Numbered from the stretch's first letter, positions 11,051 through 19,925 are shown. The stretch is DNA of 64,000 bases from VRUE01 sp963840565 (GCA_963840565.1 CAWIZH010000006.1:62001-126000); one strand, 5' to 3'. Notes: generated from the sequence alone by a model not told the origin. Translations and numbers: made by a program.

Positions 11051-12350
11051 ATCCAGTGCATCTCGGGTGAGGAAGTCGACGGAGCGGGCCAGGCCGGTTC
11101 TCCGAGAGCGGATGTGCGAGCGCCGGGAGGAGATAGAACAGACCGCGCTGGTTCGGGTCTGCTCGATCGCCGATCCGATCGAGGTAGCCGACGCCGAGTA
11201 CGTTGCCGGATTGAAGCTGGCCGTCAGCAAAGCACTCGACTACGCACTCGATGCGATCGATCAGGAAGGTGAGCAGGCCCTGCTCGTTCCCACCACCCTG
11301 CTGGCTCAGGCCCGCCTCGCCGCTCGCAGCGGAGTCAACCTCGACACTGTCTTACGCCGCTACTTTGCCGGCTACACGCTTTTCGGCGATTTCCTCGTTC
11401 AAGAGGCCGAGCGCATTTCATACCCCCGGGCTGACTTGCAAATCCTGCTCCGCGTTCAGGCCATGCTCTTCGATCGCCTCGTCGCCGCCGTCAGTGAGGA
11501 GTTCGGCCGTGAGCCGGCCCAGCCCAGCTCAATAGACGAGAGGCGCGCCGAGACGGTGCGCCGGCTCCTGGCAGGAGATCCGATCGATGCTCCAGAGCTG
11601 CAATATGACCTCAACGCTAATCATCTCGGGCTTATCGCCGCGGGTCGCGGGGCTGAAAGGGTGATGCGTGCTCTTGCTGCCGAGCTGGATTGCCGGCTGC
11701 TTTTCGTCTTGTGCACGGAGGAGAAGGCGTGGGCGTGGCTGGGCAGGCGCTTGCCTTTCGATCCAATGCAACTCGAGCGTCTTTCGGCCGCGGGTCTGCC
11801 CTGTGGTTTGTCGCTTGCGATTGGAGAGCCTGCCGAGGGCCGCAATGGCTGGCGGATGACCCACCATCAGGCAAAGGCGGCACTGTCCATTGCACTAAGG
11901 GCTTCCGGCGCCGTCAGGTACCGGGAAGCGGCCCTGCTCTCCTCGATCACAGAAGACGAACTTCTGGTCGCTTTTCTGCGCGATACCTATCTCGCCCCAC
12001 TCTCTTCGGACCACGACAACGGAGGCCTGGCCATTGAGACCTTGAGGGCCTACTTCGCCGCCGAACGGAACATTTCGTCGGCCGCCGCGGCGCTCGGCGT
12101 TAGCCGCCAAGCGGTGAGAAGTCGGTTGCGGACCGTCGAGAGTCGAATCGGTCACGATCTCGGCGACAGGGCAGTCGAGCTCGAGCTTGCGTTACGGATT
12201 TACGATCTGGATACTGCCCGCCACCCCCCAGCAGGTCAAACCGCAAAATTCCCGGCAAGTGACACTGCCAAATCGCAAGGCCGCCCGCCCGTCGCGGCCA
12301 ACGAAACTGATGCGGTACTCGCGCGTCAGCGCGATCGTAAAACGTTCTAG
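11025..12350 (+). CDS. PucR/CdaR-type helix-turn-helix transcription regulator
   Basis: About 441 residues. The N-terminal helical region (residues about 35-160) resembles the RsbR/PucR-associated sensor segment. The middle (about 205-330) resembles the degenerate GGDEF-like domain of PucR proteins. Residues about 345-405 form the PucR C-terminal HTH (LRAYFAAERNISSAAAALGV, then SRQAVRSRLRTVESRIGHDL). ATG 11025 is chosen because AAGGTG lies 5 nt upstream; it overlaps the end of the preceding gene by 26 nt. ATG 11112 is an alternative. Coupling to the exported-protein operon suggests that it may control that operon, which is inference. The effector is unknown. Confidence 0.8.
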   Translation: MGATPAVDESSASRVRKSTERARPVLRERMCERREEIEQTALVRVCSIADPIEVADAEYVAGLKLAVSKALDYALDAIDQEGEQALLVPTTLLAQARLAARSGVNLDTVLRRYFAGYTLFGDFLVQEAERISYPRADLQILLRVQAMLFDRLVAAVSEEFGREPAQPSSIDERRAETVRRLLAGDPIDAPELQYDLNANHLGLIAAGRGAERVMRALAAELDCRLLFVLCTEEKAWAWLGRRLPFDPMQLERLSAAGLPCGLSLAIGEPAEGRNGWRMTHHQAKAALSIALRASGAVRYREAALLSSITEDELLVAFLRDTYLAPLSSDHDNGGLAIETLRAYFAAERNISSAAAALGVSRQAVRSRLRTVESRIGHDLGDRAVELELALRIYDLDTARHPPAGQTAKFPASDTAKSQGRPPVAANETDAVLARQRDRKTF

Positions 12351-12381
12351 TCGGCGCATGGGCGCCGAAAAGGGAGATATT

Positions 12382-13572
12382 GTGAAACGCACGAAATGTT
12401 TGGGGGCCGTCGTCGTCGTGGCCTTGGCACTCGCCGGACTGCTCGGTACCGCCTCGGCCTCGGCGTCGTGGATTGTCAGCGAATCCAGTATGAAAGCAAC
12501 CCCGACCGGTAGCCATAACCTTTACGTACCCAGCCAGGTCCCTTGCACGGCGTCCAGTTTCACAAGCAAAGGACCAATTGCCACCGAAACGCTGGAATCT
12601 GAAAGTATTCCAGACTATAGCTGCAACTTTTGGGGCGAACAGTCGATGAAATGGAATGGATGCAAGCTTTTCTTCCATCCCGGTGCCGAAATATCCGCCG
12701 GTGTGTTTGGCGGTACCGTTGATATTGGCCCGGCCGGATGCGGACCAATCAAAATGACCTACCTAGGGAGTTGTGAAACGCAAATCCTTCCTTCAACCGG
12801 CCTCGCGGCTGAATTCACCAATACTGGCACCGGCAGTTCATCCGCTGTGACGCTGACAATCAATGCAACGAGCAAAGTGAACTACAAAGGCACATGCAGC
12901 GGAAACGGTGCTGGCTCATACTTCGGCTCTTGGAACCTCACGGCGGGCAAAGGCGTGCACGTATCGCAGGTGGGAGTGTACATCGACGGCCAAGAATCGA
13001 CTGAAGAATCGAAACAGCCAAAGTTCAACGCGGGAGCGTATCCGGCCGGAATTGCCGGCGCCGCAACGAGTCCTCTTGTGGTGACGCTTCCTCTCTCGCG
13101 CAAAGTCGAATGCAAAACCGGAGCCCTCTCGTCGCTGCTAGCTAAAGCGACGTCGTCGCTGAATATCAAGGGAAGCTATGGACCCTGCTCAGCCTCCGGC
13201 TTTGGTTTCTCGAATGCATCCGTGACGCTGAACAGTTGCTTCTTCAATCAGCAACTAAACAACGTTAATCCGATATATACTGGCAGCGCTGCCATTGGAT
13301 GCGATAAAGAAGGCGACGCGATCCAGGTTTCAGCGACTTTCCTGGGCTCGCCTATATGTACGGCGGCATTTCCGCCACAGAAAATCGGCTCGTCCGCCTA
13401 CTACAATGCCGGCGGCGGAAGTTTCCGGCATTTCGGCGGTGAATTTGCCGGTGTCGGTCTTCACTACACGGTGACCAATCCCGGAGGTGGTGAATACTGC
13501 GGTCCCGCGTCAGGCGAAAGCGCGGGCTTGAGTGCTGCTTTCGAAATGCGCCCGGGCTACACGCTCCCTTAG
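12382..13572 (+). CDS. Exported protein of unknown function
   Basis: 396 residues from GTG 12382, preceded by AGGGAG at 12371-12376; this start puts a textbook signal peptide at the N-terminus (KRTKCLGAVVVVALALAGLL, then an ASA-type cleavage region). The mature part is rich in G, S, T and A with many cysteines (for example SQVPCTASSF, YSCNFWG, KVECKTGALSS), which suggests disulfide-bonded beta domains outside the cell. I recognise no catalytic motif. It follows the PucR gene by 31 nt and is probably the last gene of the operon, ending before the hairpin at 13634. Confidence 0.65.
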   Translation: MKRTKCLGAVVVVALALAGLLGTASASASWIVSESSMKATPTGSHNLYVPSQVPCTASSFTSKGPIATETLESESIPDYSCNFWGEQSMKWNGCKLFFHPGAEISAGVFGGTVDIGPAGCGPIKMTYLGSCETQILPSTGLAAEFTNTGTGSSSAVTLTINATSKVNYKGTCSGNGAGSYFGSWNLTAGKGVHVSQVGVYIDGQESTEESKQPKFNAGAYPAGIAGAATSPLVVTLPLSRKVECKTGALSSLLAKATSSLNIKGSYGPCSASGFGFSNASVTLNSCFFNQQLNNVNPIYTGSAAIGCDKEGDAIQVSATFLGSPICTAAFPPQKIGSSAYYNAGGGSFRHFGGEFAGVGLHYTVTNPGGGEYCGPASGESAGLSAAFEMRPGYTLP

Positions 13573-13633
13573 CGCCGCAAGGTCCGATGGGCGAAGGTGC
13601 TCTGTCGACCATTGGGGAAATCGAAGAAGCAAA

Positions 13634-13662
13634 GCGGAGGGGTCGCCAAATGGCCCCTCCGC
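13634..13662. terminator. Hairpin between convergent genes
   Basis: Perfect 9-bp arms: gcggagggg at 13634-13642 and cccctccgc at 13654-13662 with an 11-nt loop. It lies between the end of the plus-strand exported-protein gene (13572) and the end of hipA on the minus strand (13680), so it could end transcription in both directions. Confidence 0.6.
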
Positions 13663-13679
13663 AAATCAGCTGGAAGCAT

Positions 13680-14924
13680 CTACAGAGATCTGAAGGTCCC
13701 TGCGCGCTTCCTGACGGCGCTGACGATCGTCTCGACCAGAGGGCCGGCGTGCTCGGGCCGTCGTGAGAGGCTGACGCCGGCATCGGCGACGCGGTCCACG
13801 AAGGGCGCCATGCGTTGTGCCAGGAAGCGGGGGGCGAAGCCGACGTCCCTGGTGAGCCGGCGCCAAGCGCTTGCGCTCACTTCTTCCAGATGAGTGGCGC
13901 CGTTGATCGACATCGCCAGGCGTGTGGTCAGCTCCCCGTAGATCGCGGTGGAGAGCAGGTCGTAGAAGGGGGCGAGGCTGGGGGCGGGTGAGTCGTAGAG
14001 CAGCGAGTAGTTCTTGCCGTGCGCGTCGCAGTTGCCGATCAGGACGTTGAAGACGAGGGCGAGCCAGAACTGCTGGCGATCACGGGCCGGCGCCGCCGAG
14101 TGCTGGTCGATCAGTTGCATCGCGTCGACCACGCCGGGGCCGCCTTCGTGCTGGTACTTCTCGAGGTGGAGCCGGCCGGTCGCCTGGCAGAAGTCCTCCT
14201 GGTGGAGGCGCCGGATCGGCTCCCGGGTCAGGTCGCGGTCGTAGCGGGCGACGATCAGGAACGGCAGGCCCGAGCTGGTCTCGGCTCGCCGCACCGCGGC
14301 AACCTGCAGGCCGACCTCCTCGGCGAGCCGCATGCAGAAGAACTCGTTCGCCACCAGTCCCGGGAACCGCTCGGGCTCCGGCTTGAGGATGTGGGTGGTG
14401 GGGCGCTCCGAGCCGTGTGGCAAGGCAAACGCGCCCCCCGTCTCCACCACGGGCAGCTTGCTCTGCGCTCCTGCCAGGGACATCCGGACCTCGCCCGCCT
14501 CGTCGGCCGCGAGCGGGTGCTGCGGCAGTTGCCTGAGGATCTCGTCGAGCCGCGCTGTGGAGAGCGCCTCGAGGCTGTCGCCCACAGGCGTTTTGTCCGC
14601 CTCGCCACTCAGCAGGAGGGTCACCGCACCAGCAACGTCGCCGCCGAAGCGCTCGAGCAGCTTGTAGTCGTTGGCCGCCGAGATCCCGGTGGCAAGGGCG
14701 ACCTGGCGTCGGACATCCTCCTCGGGCAGGAGGTTGCCGAAGAAGGCGAGGCAGTCGCGGTGCGGATAGGCCTCCGCCCGCAGTGGCAGGTTCACCGACA
14801 GAGGCGGACCCTTGGCCTCGAGGTAAGCGGCGTCGTAGCGAAACTGGAGGTTGCCGTTTTCCTTTCGCAGCAACGCGCCGGCGAGCCTCTCGCCGAGACG
14901 GACGTCAAGTGCCGGCTTCGCCAC
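13680..14924 (-). CDS. hipA: HipA-like serine/threonine kinase toxin
   Basis: 414 residues, the usual length for HipA. The N-terminal HipA domain (about 1-110) has GPPLSVNLPLR and FFGNLLPE. The kinase core follows: SLAGAQSKLPV (P-loop-like, about 150), THILKPE with the ATP-binding lysine (about 180), VARYDRD (about 220), VFNVLIGNCDAHGKNYSLL with the catalytic Asp and Asn (about 300), and FYDLLST (about 325). Family members phosphorylate glutamyl-tRNA synthetase or related targets and cause dormancy; the target here is not known. The start overlaps the end of hipB by 20 nt, the standard coupled hipBA order. Confidence 0.9.
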   Translation of the reverse strand: MAKPALDVRLGERLAGALLRKENGNLQFRYDAAYLEAKGPPLSVNLPLRAEAYPHRDCLAFFGNLLPEEDVRRQVALATGISAANDYKLLERFGGDVAGAVTLLLSGEADKTPVGDSLEALSTARLDEILRQLPQHPLAADEAGEVRMSLAGAQSKLPVVETGGAFALPHGSERPTTHILKPEPERFPGLVANEFFCMRLAEEVGLQVAAVRRAETSSGLPFLIVARYDRDLTREPIRRLHQEDFCQATGRLHLEKYQHEGGPGVVDAMQLIDQHSAAPARDRQQFWLALVFNVLIGNCDAHGKNYSLLYDSPAPSLAPFYDLLSTAIYGELTTRLAMSINGATHLEEVSASAWRRLTRDVGFAPRFLAQRMAPFVDRVADAGVSLSRRPEHAGPLVETIVSAVRKRAGTFRSL

Positions 14925-15132
14925 GCGTCTCTACTCCAACGTTGAGGCCGAGTGCCCGGGCGGCGCTCAGCACGATGTCAAGGCGCACGGTCTCCTTGCC
15001 GCCCTCCAGTTGGCCGATGACCTTGCGGTTGACCCCGACCGAAAGGGCCAGGTCGTCCTGGGTAAGGCCCAATTCGCTCCGCCGTGTGCGAATCGCGGCA
15101 CCGAAGGCAGAGGGTGAGTTGGTTTCGCGCAT
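14905..15132 (-). CDS. hipB: HipB-like XRE-family antitoxin and autorepressor
   Basis: 75 residues, nearly all a helix-turn-helix: AAIRTRRSELGLTQDDLALS, then VGVNRKVIGQLEGGKETVRL. It is the first gene of the hipBA operon on the minus strand. HipB proteins bind and neutralise HipA and repress their own promoter. The 49-bp tandem repeats that start 16 nt upstream are the obvious place to look for its operators. Confidence 0.88.
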   Translation of the reverse strand: MRETNSPSAFGAAIRTRRSELGLTQDDLALSVGVNRKVIGQLEGGKETVRLDIVLSAARALGLNVGVETRGEAGT

Positions 15133-15147
15133 GGGATCAGGCTAGCT

Positions 15148-15266
15148 TAAATGCGACCGATCGATCCCATTTGGATGAAACCGGGTGGAATCGGGCTAAA
15201 TGCGACCGATCGATCCCATTTGGATGAAACCGGGTGGAATCGGGCTAAATGCGACCGATCGATCCC
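15148..15266. repeat. 49-bp tandem repeat upstream of hipB
   Basis: Two full copies (15148-15196, 15197-15245) and a partial third (15246-15266) of a 49-bp unit, identical where they overlap. Each full copy contains cgatcgatc and the short inverted repeat ATCC-cattt-GGAT. The array fills most of the gap between the hipB start and the end of the transporter operon. Position suggests hipBA promoter or operator DNA; the apparent small proteins encoded across it are artefacts of the repeat. Confidence 0.85.
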
Positions 15267-15281
15267 GGATTGCGAGCGGCG

Positions 15282-16151
15282 TCACGGCACCGCGGTCGCC
15301 TCGGTCTCCACCCCACCGCCCTCGATCCGGTCTCGCCGCCCGCCCCGCGCAGCGGCGACGCCGCCTTCCTCACGCGTCAGCCGGTGCGCCAAATACACCG
15401 GCACGATCGAGATCAGCACCACGAGCACTGCGACCGCGTTGACGATCGGCAGTTCGTTGGGGCGGAAGAGGCGGGAGAAGATCCAGATCGGCAGGGTTTC
15501 TTCGCCGGCGCCGATCGTGAACGTGGTGACGATGATCTCGTCGAAGGAGAGGGCGAAGGCGAGCAGCGCGCCTGCCCCCAGCGCGCTCTTCAGGCTGGGC
15601 AGGGTGACGAAGCGGAAGGTCTGCCAGGTGTGGGCGCCGAGGTCGGCCGAGGCCTCCTCGAAGGAGGTCGAGACGCGGCGCAGGCGGGCGACGACGTTGT
15701 TGTAGACGACGACGATGCAGAAGGTGGCGTGGCCGACGATCACGGTCAGCAGGCCGAGGGGGATGCCGAGCACCTCGGTGAAGGTGTTGCTGATCGCGAC
15801 GCCGGTGACGATCCCGGGCAGGGCGATCGGCAGGATCACCAGGAAGGAGATCGTCTCGCGGCCGAAGAAGCGATAGCGGGCGACGGCGAGGGAGGCAAGG
15901 GTGCCGAGCACGATCGCGATCGCCGTCGCCGCCAGTCCCGCCTTCAGCGAGGTGAGCAGGGCCTCGTGGACCGAGGGGCTTTCGATCGCCTTCGGGAACC
16001 AGTCGAGGGTCAGCCCCGGCGGCGGCCATTCGAGGATGTTGCTGGCGTTGAAGGCGTAGATGAAGATGACGATCAGCGGGATGTAGATGAAGGCGAGCCC
16101 GACCGCGATCGCGAGGCGGAGCAGCAGGGTCGACCGGCGCGAGAGTCGCAT
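15282..16151 (-). CDS. potC: ABC transporter permease, spermidine/putrescine type (PotC)
   Basis: 289 residues with about six predicted membrane segments. The permease EAA loop is visible at about 185-205 (EEASADLGAHTWQTFRFVTL). N-terminal IYIPLIVIFIYAFNAS is characteristic of PotC-type permeases. It lies last in the minus-strand operon potA-potD-potB-potC, 3 nt after potB. It should form the membrane channel with PotB. The charged C-terminal tail (REEGGVAAARGGRRDR) is longer than usual. Confidence 0.88.
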   Translation of the reverse strand: MRLSRRSTLLLRLAIAVGLAFIYIPLIVIFIYAFNASNILEWPPPGLTLDWFPKAIESPSVHEALLTSLKAGLAATAIAIVLGTLASLAVARYRFFGRETISFLVILPIALPGIVTGVAISNTFTEVLGIPLGLLTVIVGHATFCIVVVYNNVVARLRRVSTSFEEASADLGAHTWQTFRFVTLPSLKSALGAGALLAFALSFDEIIVTTFTIGAGEETLPIWIFSRLFRPNELPIVNAVAVLVVLISIVPVYLAHRLTREEGGVAAARGGRRDRIEGGGVETEATAVP

Positions 16152-16154
16152 CGC

Positions 16155-17042
16155 CTAGATGTGCTCGAAGGCGCCCAGCTTGCGGGCCACCAACAGGTAG
16201 GCGATCATCACCACGATCGGGACGAGCGCGAGGGCTGAGGCGAAGGGCAGGTTGTTGGAGATGTTGTTGAAGATCACGTTGCCGATGAACTGGTCATTGG
16301 AGACCAGGCGCGGCGTGATGTAGTCGCCGAGGGTGAGGGCGAAGGTGAAGATCGAGCCGGCCACCACGGCGGGAAAGGAGAGCGGCAGGATCACCCGGCG
16401 GAAGGTGGTGAAGGGCGAGGCGCCGAGGTCCTCGGAGGCGCTGATCAGCGAGTTGGGGATGCGCTCGAGCCCGGCGTAGATCGGCAGGATCATGTACGGC
16501 AGCCAGAGGTAGCTCATCACCAGCCAGACCGCGGTGCTGCCGAAGCCGGGACCGGTCAGGCCCAGCGGCGCCAGCGCCCAGTTGACCACGCCGCCCGCCG
16601 AGAGCATCGTGCGCCAGGCGTAGACCTTGACCAGGTAGCTCGACCAGAGCGGCAGCAGCACGGCGACGACGAGGATCGCCTTGCCGCGGCGGCTCGCCAC
16701 CTTGGCCATGTAGAAGGCGATCGGGAAGGCGAGCACCGCGTCGGTGACGGTGACCAGCGCCGCGATCAGGACCGTGCGCTTGACGATGTCGCGGTAGACC
16801 GGTTCGTTGAACAGCGTTTCGAAGTTTTCGAAGCTGAGGCCGTGGACCAGTTCGCCGCTGAGCGGGTCGACGGTCCAGAAGGCGGCGATCAGCAGGACCG
16901 CGAGCGATCCCAGGTAGCCGATGACCAGCCAGCCGACCGGGCCGGCCAGGAGGCCGGAGACCTGCAGGCGGGGGCGGCCGTGGAAGAAGCCGGCGAGCCT
17001 GTGGCCCACCGACCTCCTCTCAACGACCGCCCCGTTAGCCAT
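16155..17042 (-). CDS. potB: ABC transporter permease, spermidine/putrescine type (PotB)
   Basis: 295 residues, about six membrane segments, with an EAA loop (SASEDLGASPFTTFRRVILP) near residue 200. The region around 60-80 (ELVHGLSFENFETLFNEP) is typical of the periplasmic-side loop of PotB/PotH permeases. It lies 18 nt after potD and 3 nt before potC. Partner of PotC in importing a polyamine or related small cation; the exact substrate cannot be read from sequence. Confidence 0.88.
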   Translation of the reverse strand: MANGAVVERRSVGHRLAGFFHGRPRLQVSGLLAGPVGWLVIGYLGSLAVLLIAAFWTVDPLSGELVHGLSFENFETLFNEPVYRDIVKRTVLIAALVTVTDAVLAFPIAFYMAKVASRRGKAILVVAVLLPLWSSYLVKVYAWRTMLSAGGVVNWALAPLGLTGPGFGSTAVWLVMSYLWLPYMILPIYAGLERIPNSLISASEDLGASPFTTFRRVILPLSFPAVVAGSIFTFALTLGDYITPRLVSNDQFIGNVIFNNISNNLPFASALALVPIVVMIAYLLVARKLGAFEHI

Positions 17043-17060
17043 CGAGCTGGGTGCTGCCGC

Positions 17061-18251
17061 TCAGCCCTTGATCGAGGTCCAGGCCTGGACCCAGTCGTTG
17101 TAGTCCTTGCAGTCGCTTTCGCCGTTGCCGCAGTCGGCGAGCGGGGTTTCCCAGTAGTAGACGCGCTTCCAGAACCCCGGGTTGTCGGCGTGGTACTTGG
17201 TGCAGAATTCCTTGTCCGCGGTCTGTTCGCAGGCGAGGCTCTGCGCCGGCGCCTCGCCGAAGAATTCGGCGATTTCCGCGTTCACTTTCGGCGAGACGAC
17301 CCAGTCCATCCACTTGTACATGCAGTTGGGATGCTTGGCTTCGGAGCTGATCATCCAGGTGTCCGACCAGCCGGTCGCGCCCTCCTTGGGCAGGAAGCCC
17401 TGGCTCGCCGGGCTCGCCGCCACCGGCTTGCCGGCGTTCTTCAGTTCGAAGTACTGGTACTGCCAGGTGGTGCCGACCTGATCGTCGCCGCCGGCGAAAG
17501 CGGAGATCTGCTTCGCCGCTTCGGACCAGTATTCGCCGACGTAGGGCCGCTGTTCCTTGAGCAGGTTGACCGCCGCTTCGAACTGTTCTTCATTCAGCTC
17601 GTAGGGGTTTTCGATCCCCAGGTCGGGCTGGTGGGCCTTGAGGTAGACGGCGGCGTCGGCGATGTAGATCGGATCGTCGTAGGCGCTGATTTTGCCCTTG
17701 TATTTGGCCGCCACTTTCGGGTCGAACATGATGTTCCAGGAGTCGGGGGCCGGCTTTACGTCGTTGCTGTTCCACATCAGCAGGTTCGCCCCGCGGCCGT
17801 GCGGGATGCCGTAGTGGACACCGTCGAAGGTGTTGTAGGGCTGGTTCTTCAGGTCGCTGAAGATCGTCTTGTAATTGGGCACGAGGCTGACGTTGACCGG
17901 GTCGACGTCACCGCCATCGACCAGCCGGGCGGTCGCGTTGCCCGAGGCCGAGACCCCGTCGTACTGGCCGCTGCGCATCAGCTCGACCATTTCGTCGGAG
18001 GTGCCGGCGATCTTGTCGCTGACCTTGCAGCCGGTCTTTTCTTCGAATGGCTTGGTCCACGGTTCTTCGACGTAGCCGGCCCAGGAGATCAGGCTGAGGG
18101 CGCCCTCGCCCTTGCCGACCTTCTGCAGTTCTTTGCCGGACGTGCTGCTGCTGTCCGACGAGCCGCAGCCGGCGAGCAAGAGCATGGTGGCGATCAGGCC
18201 TCCGATGATCAGCCATGCCGTCCGTGCGGGGTGTGCGTCGCGCGTTCTCAC
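17061..18251 (-). CDS. potD: Polyamine-type substrate-binding lipoprotein (PotD-like)
   Basis: 396 residues with a lipobox (MLLLAGCGSSDSSS): the Cys after LLLAG is the expected lipidation and anchoring site. The mature protein begins GALSLISWAGYVEEPWTKPF, a strand typical of PotD/PotF binding proteins; later YGIPHGRGANLLMWN and the C-terminal cysteines agree with the family. It delivers substrate to PotB/PotC. Its start overlaps the end of potA by 4 nt. Confidence 0.88.
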   Translation of the reverse strand: MRTRDAHPARTAWLIIGGLIATMLLLAGCGSSDSSSTSGKELQKVGKGEGALSLISWAGYVEEPWTKPFEEKTGCKVSDKIAGTSDEMVELMRSGQYDGVSASGNATARLVDGGDVDPVNVSLVPNYKTIFSDLKNQPYNTFDGVHYGIPHGRGANLLMWNSNDVKPAPDSWNIMFDPKVAAKYKGKISAYDDPIYIADAAVYLKAHQPDLGIENPYELNEEQFEAAVNLLKEQRPYVGEYWSEAAKQISAFAGGDDQVGTTWQYQYFELKNAGKPVAASPASQGFLPKEGATGWSDTWMISSEAKHPNCMYKWMDWVVSPKVNAEIAEFFGEAPAQSLACEQTADKEFCTKYHADNPGFWKRVYYWETPLADCGNGESDCKDYNDWVQAWTSIKG

Positions 18252-19255
18252 GATGAATCCTCCTCTGTAGTCGAACTCCCACGGACGGCGACCGCCTGCT
18301 CCGGGCGCCAGCCCACAATGACCTCCCTACCCTGCTCGGAGGCGGCGTCAACCGCCGTGCCCTCCACGTTTTGGCGGATGACCTGAAGCTCGCCGCCGGC
18401 CTCGAGGGCGACCGTGTAGCGGGTCACCATGCCGGCGTAGGCGACCTCGGCGACGCGGCCGCGCTCGCTGCGCAGGCCGTCGAGCGGCGCGCCGGGATCG
18501 GCCAGCTGGATCTTCTCCGGCCGGATCGTGAAGCGCTCGCCCTCGCGCTCGATCATGTTGGAGACGCCGACGAAGCCGGCGACGAACTCGGTCGCCGGGC
18601 GCTCGTAGAGCTCGACCGGGGGGCTGACCTGCTCGATCCGGCCCTGGTTGAAGACGGCGATCCGGTCGCTCATCGTCAGCGCCTCGTCCTGGTCATGGGT
18701 GACGTAGACGAAGGTGATGCCGACCTCGCCCTGGATCGCCTTCAGCTCGACCTGCATCTGCTCGCGTAGCTTCAGGTCGAGAGCGCCGAGCGGCTCGTCG
18801 AGCAGCAGCACCCTGGGCCGGTTGACGATCGCCCGCGCCAGGGCGACGCGCTGGCGCTGGCCGCCGGAGAGCTCGGCGGGCTTGCGCTCGCCGTAGCCGG
18901 GCAGGCGGACCATCTCCAGCGCCTCGTCGCGGCGGCGCGCCCGCTCGGCCTTGTCGACGCGGGCGATGCGCAGCCCGTAGGCGACGTTCTCGCCGACCGT
19001 CATATGGGGGAAGAGGGCGTAGTCCTGAAAGACGGTGTTGACGGCGCGATCGTAGGGCGGCACGCCGCTGACGTCCTCGCCGGCGAGCTCGATCGTGCCG
19101 CCGCTTGGGTCCTCGAAGCCGGCGATCATCCGCAGGGTCGTCGTCTTGCCCGAGCCCGAGGGCCCGAGCATGGTGAAGAACTCTCCCGCCTCTACCTCGA
19201 GGTCAATTCCCGCAACCGCAACCACCCCTCCGTAGTGCTTGGAGAGGCCAGCCAA
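18248..19255 (-). CDS. potA: ABC transporter ATP-binding protein (PotA-like)
   Basis: 335 residues. Walker A (GPSGSGKTT, about 33), Q-loop (VFQDYALFPH, about 75), signature LSGGQRQRVALARA (about 129), Walker B (VLLLDEPLGALD, about 150) and switch His (YVTHDQDEA, about 185) are all intact. The C-terminal TOBE-like regulatory domain (about 240-330) is normal for PotA. The only available start is TTG 19255; the preceding in-frame codons (ATPDIR) fit the family but offer no better initiator before a stop. First gene of the operon. Confidence 0.88.
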   Translation of the reverse strand: MAGLSKHYGGVVAVAGIDLEVEAGEFFTMLGPSGSGKTTTLRMIAGFEDPSGGTIELAGEDVSGVPPYDRAVNTVFQDYALFPHMTVGENVAYGLRIARVDKAERARRRDEALEMVRLPGYGERKPAELSGGQRQRVALARAIVNRPRVLLLDEPLGALDLKLREQMQVELKAIQGEVGITFVYVTHDQDEALTMSDRIAVFNQGRIEQVSPPVELYERPATEFVAGFVGVSNMIEREGERFTIRPEKIQLADPGAPLDGLRSERGRVAEVAYAGMVTRYTVALEAGGELQVIRQNVEGTAVDAASEQGREVIVGWRPEQAVAVRGSSTTEEDSS

Positions 19256-19320
19256 ACGGATGTCGGGCGTAGCAGCTACGCCTTGACGTTATCCGAGTGG
19301 TTGAGGATGTAAAGGCCAAA

Positions 19321-19349
19321 CTCGCCCCGGCCAGTTGGCCGGGGCGGAG
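19321..19349 (-). terminator. Hairpin terminator after the NlpC/P60 gene
   Basis: Strong GC stem: gccccggcc at 19324-19332 pairs with ggccggggc at 19337-19345 around an AGTT loop, with imperfect pairing continuing outwards. It lies 17 nt beyond the stop of the minus-strand hydrolase gene and before the pot operon start, so it should insulate potA from riboswitch-controlled transcription. Confidence 0.65.
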
Positions 19350-19365
19350 TAAGGCACAGGCGTGA

Positions 19366-19920
19366 CTAGAAGCCTTCGGGGTGGCGGGCTATATAGCCGA
19401 CGTTGTCGCGGAGGTCTTCGTGCCAGCGGGGTCCGGTGCCGCTTGCGTCGCCGGAGGTGTCCCAGCGGACGCCGGCGATCACGGCGTAGGCGTGGCCCGC
19501 GTTGGCGTAGACGGTGATCCAGCGGCCTTCGCCGGCAAGTCCCCAACTCTCCATCGGGCCGGAGGGGAGAGGGCTTTCGAGGAATTCGCCGCCGTGCAGC
19601 GCGTAGCTGACCGAGCCCGAGCAGTCATAGCCGCGGTCCCACCAGCGGGCGTGGCCGCCACCGAAGATGTAGGGCTTGGTGCGGATTTTGTTTGCCGCCG
19701 CGATCACGTTCTTGACCTGGAGCGGGGCGGACTTGGGCGGAATCAACATCCCGTTGGGGAGTAGCCGTGCTTTCGCGGTGGGCGTGCAAATGTCGGTTTC
19801 AGCGGGCGAAACGCCGCCGCCACCGCAGTTTGCCGAGGCTGCACCGGGGGTAAGAATAAGAGCGACGAACACCCCTGCTGTCGCTATACCTAGCTTGAAC
19901 TTATTGCTGTTCTTGCGCAA
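19366..19920 (-). CDS. Exported NlpC/P60-family cell-wall hydrolase
   Basis: 184 residues. Signal peptide at residues about 9-30 (LGIATAGVFVALILTPGAAS). The catalytic part has YIFGGGHARWWDRGYDCSGS, with the nucleophile Cys in DCSGS near residue 97, and a second motif NAGHAYAVIAG with the likely catalytic His. NlpC/P60 enzymes cut peptide bonds in peptidoglycan stems. The start is TTG 19920, set by AAGGAGA five nt upstream; that Shine-Dalgarno lies just 3' of the conserved end of the c-di-AMP riboswitch, which fits the known actinobacterial link between this second messenger and wall hydrolases. Confidence 0.82.
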   Translation of the reverse strand: MRKNSNKFKLGIATAGVFVALILTPGAASANCGGGGVSPAETDICTPTAKARLLPNGMLIPPKSAPLQVKNVIAAANKIRTKPYIFGGGHARWWDRGYDCSGSVSYALHGGEFLESPLPSGPMESWGLAGEGRWITVYANAGHAYAVIAGVRWDTSGDASGTGPRWHEDLRDNVGYIARHPEGF

Positions 19921-19925
19921 ACCGA

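Noticed and set aside
15148..15266. CRISPR-like array
   Set aside because: The repeats are directly adjacent with no unique spacers, only about 2.4 copies, and no cas genes are present.
15151..15705. Proteins beginning MRPIDPIWMKPGG in several plus-strand frames
   Set aside because: They arise from the 49-bp tandem repeat placing an ATG in each frame and then run antisense through potC.
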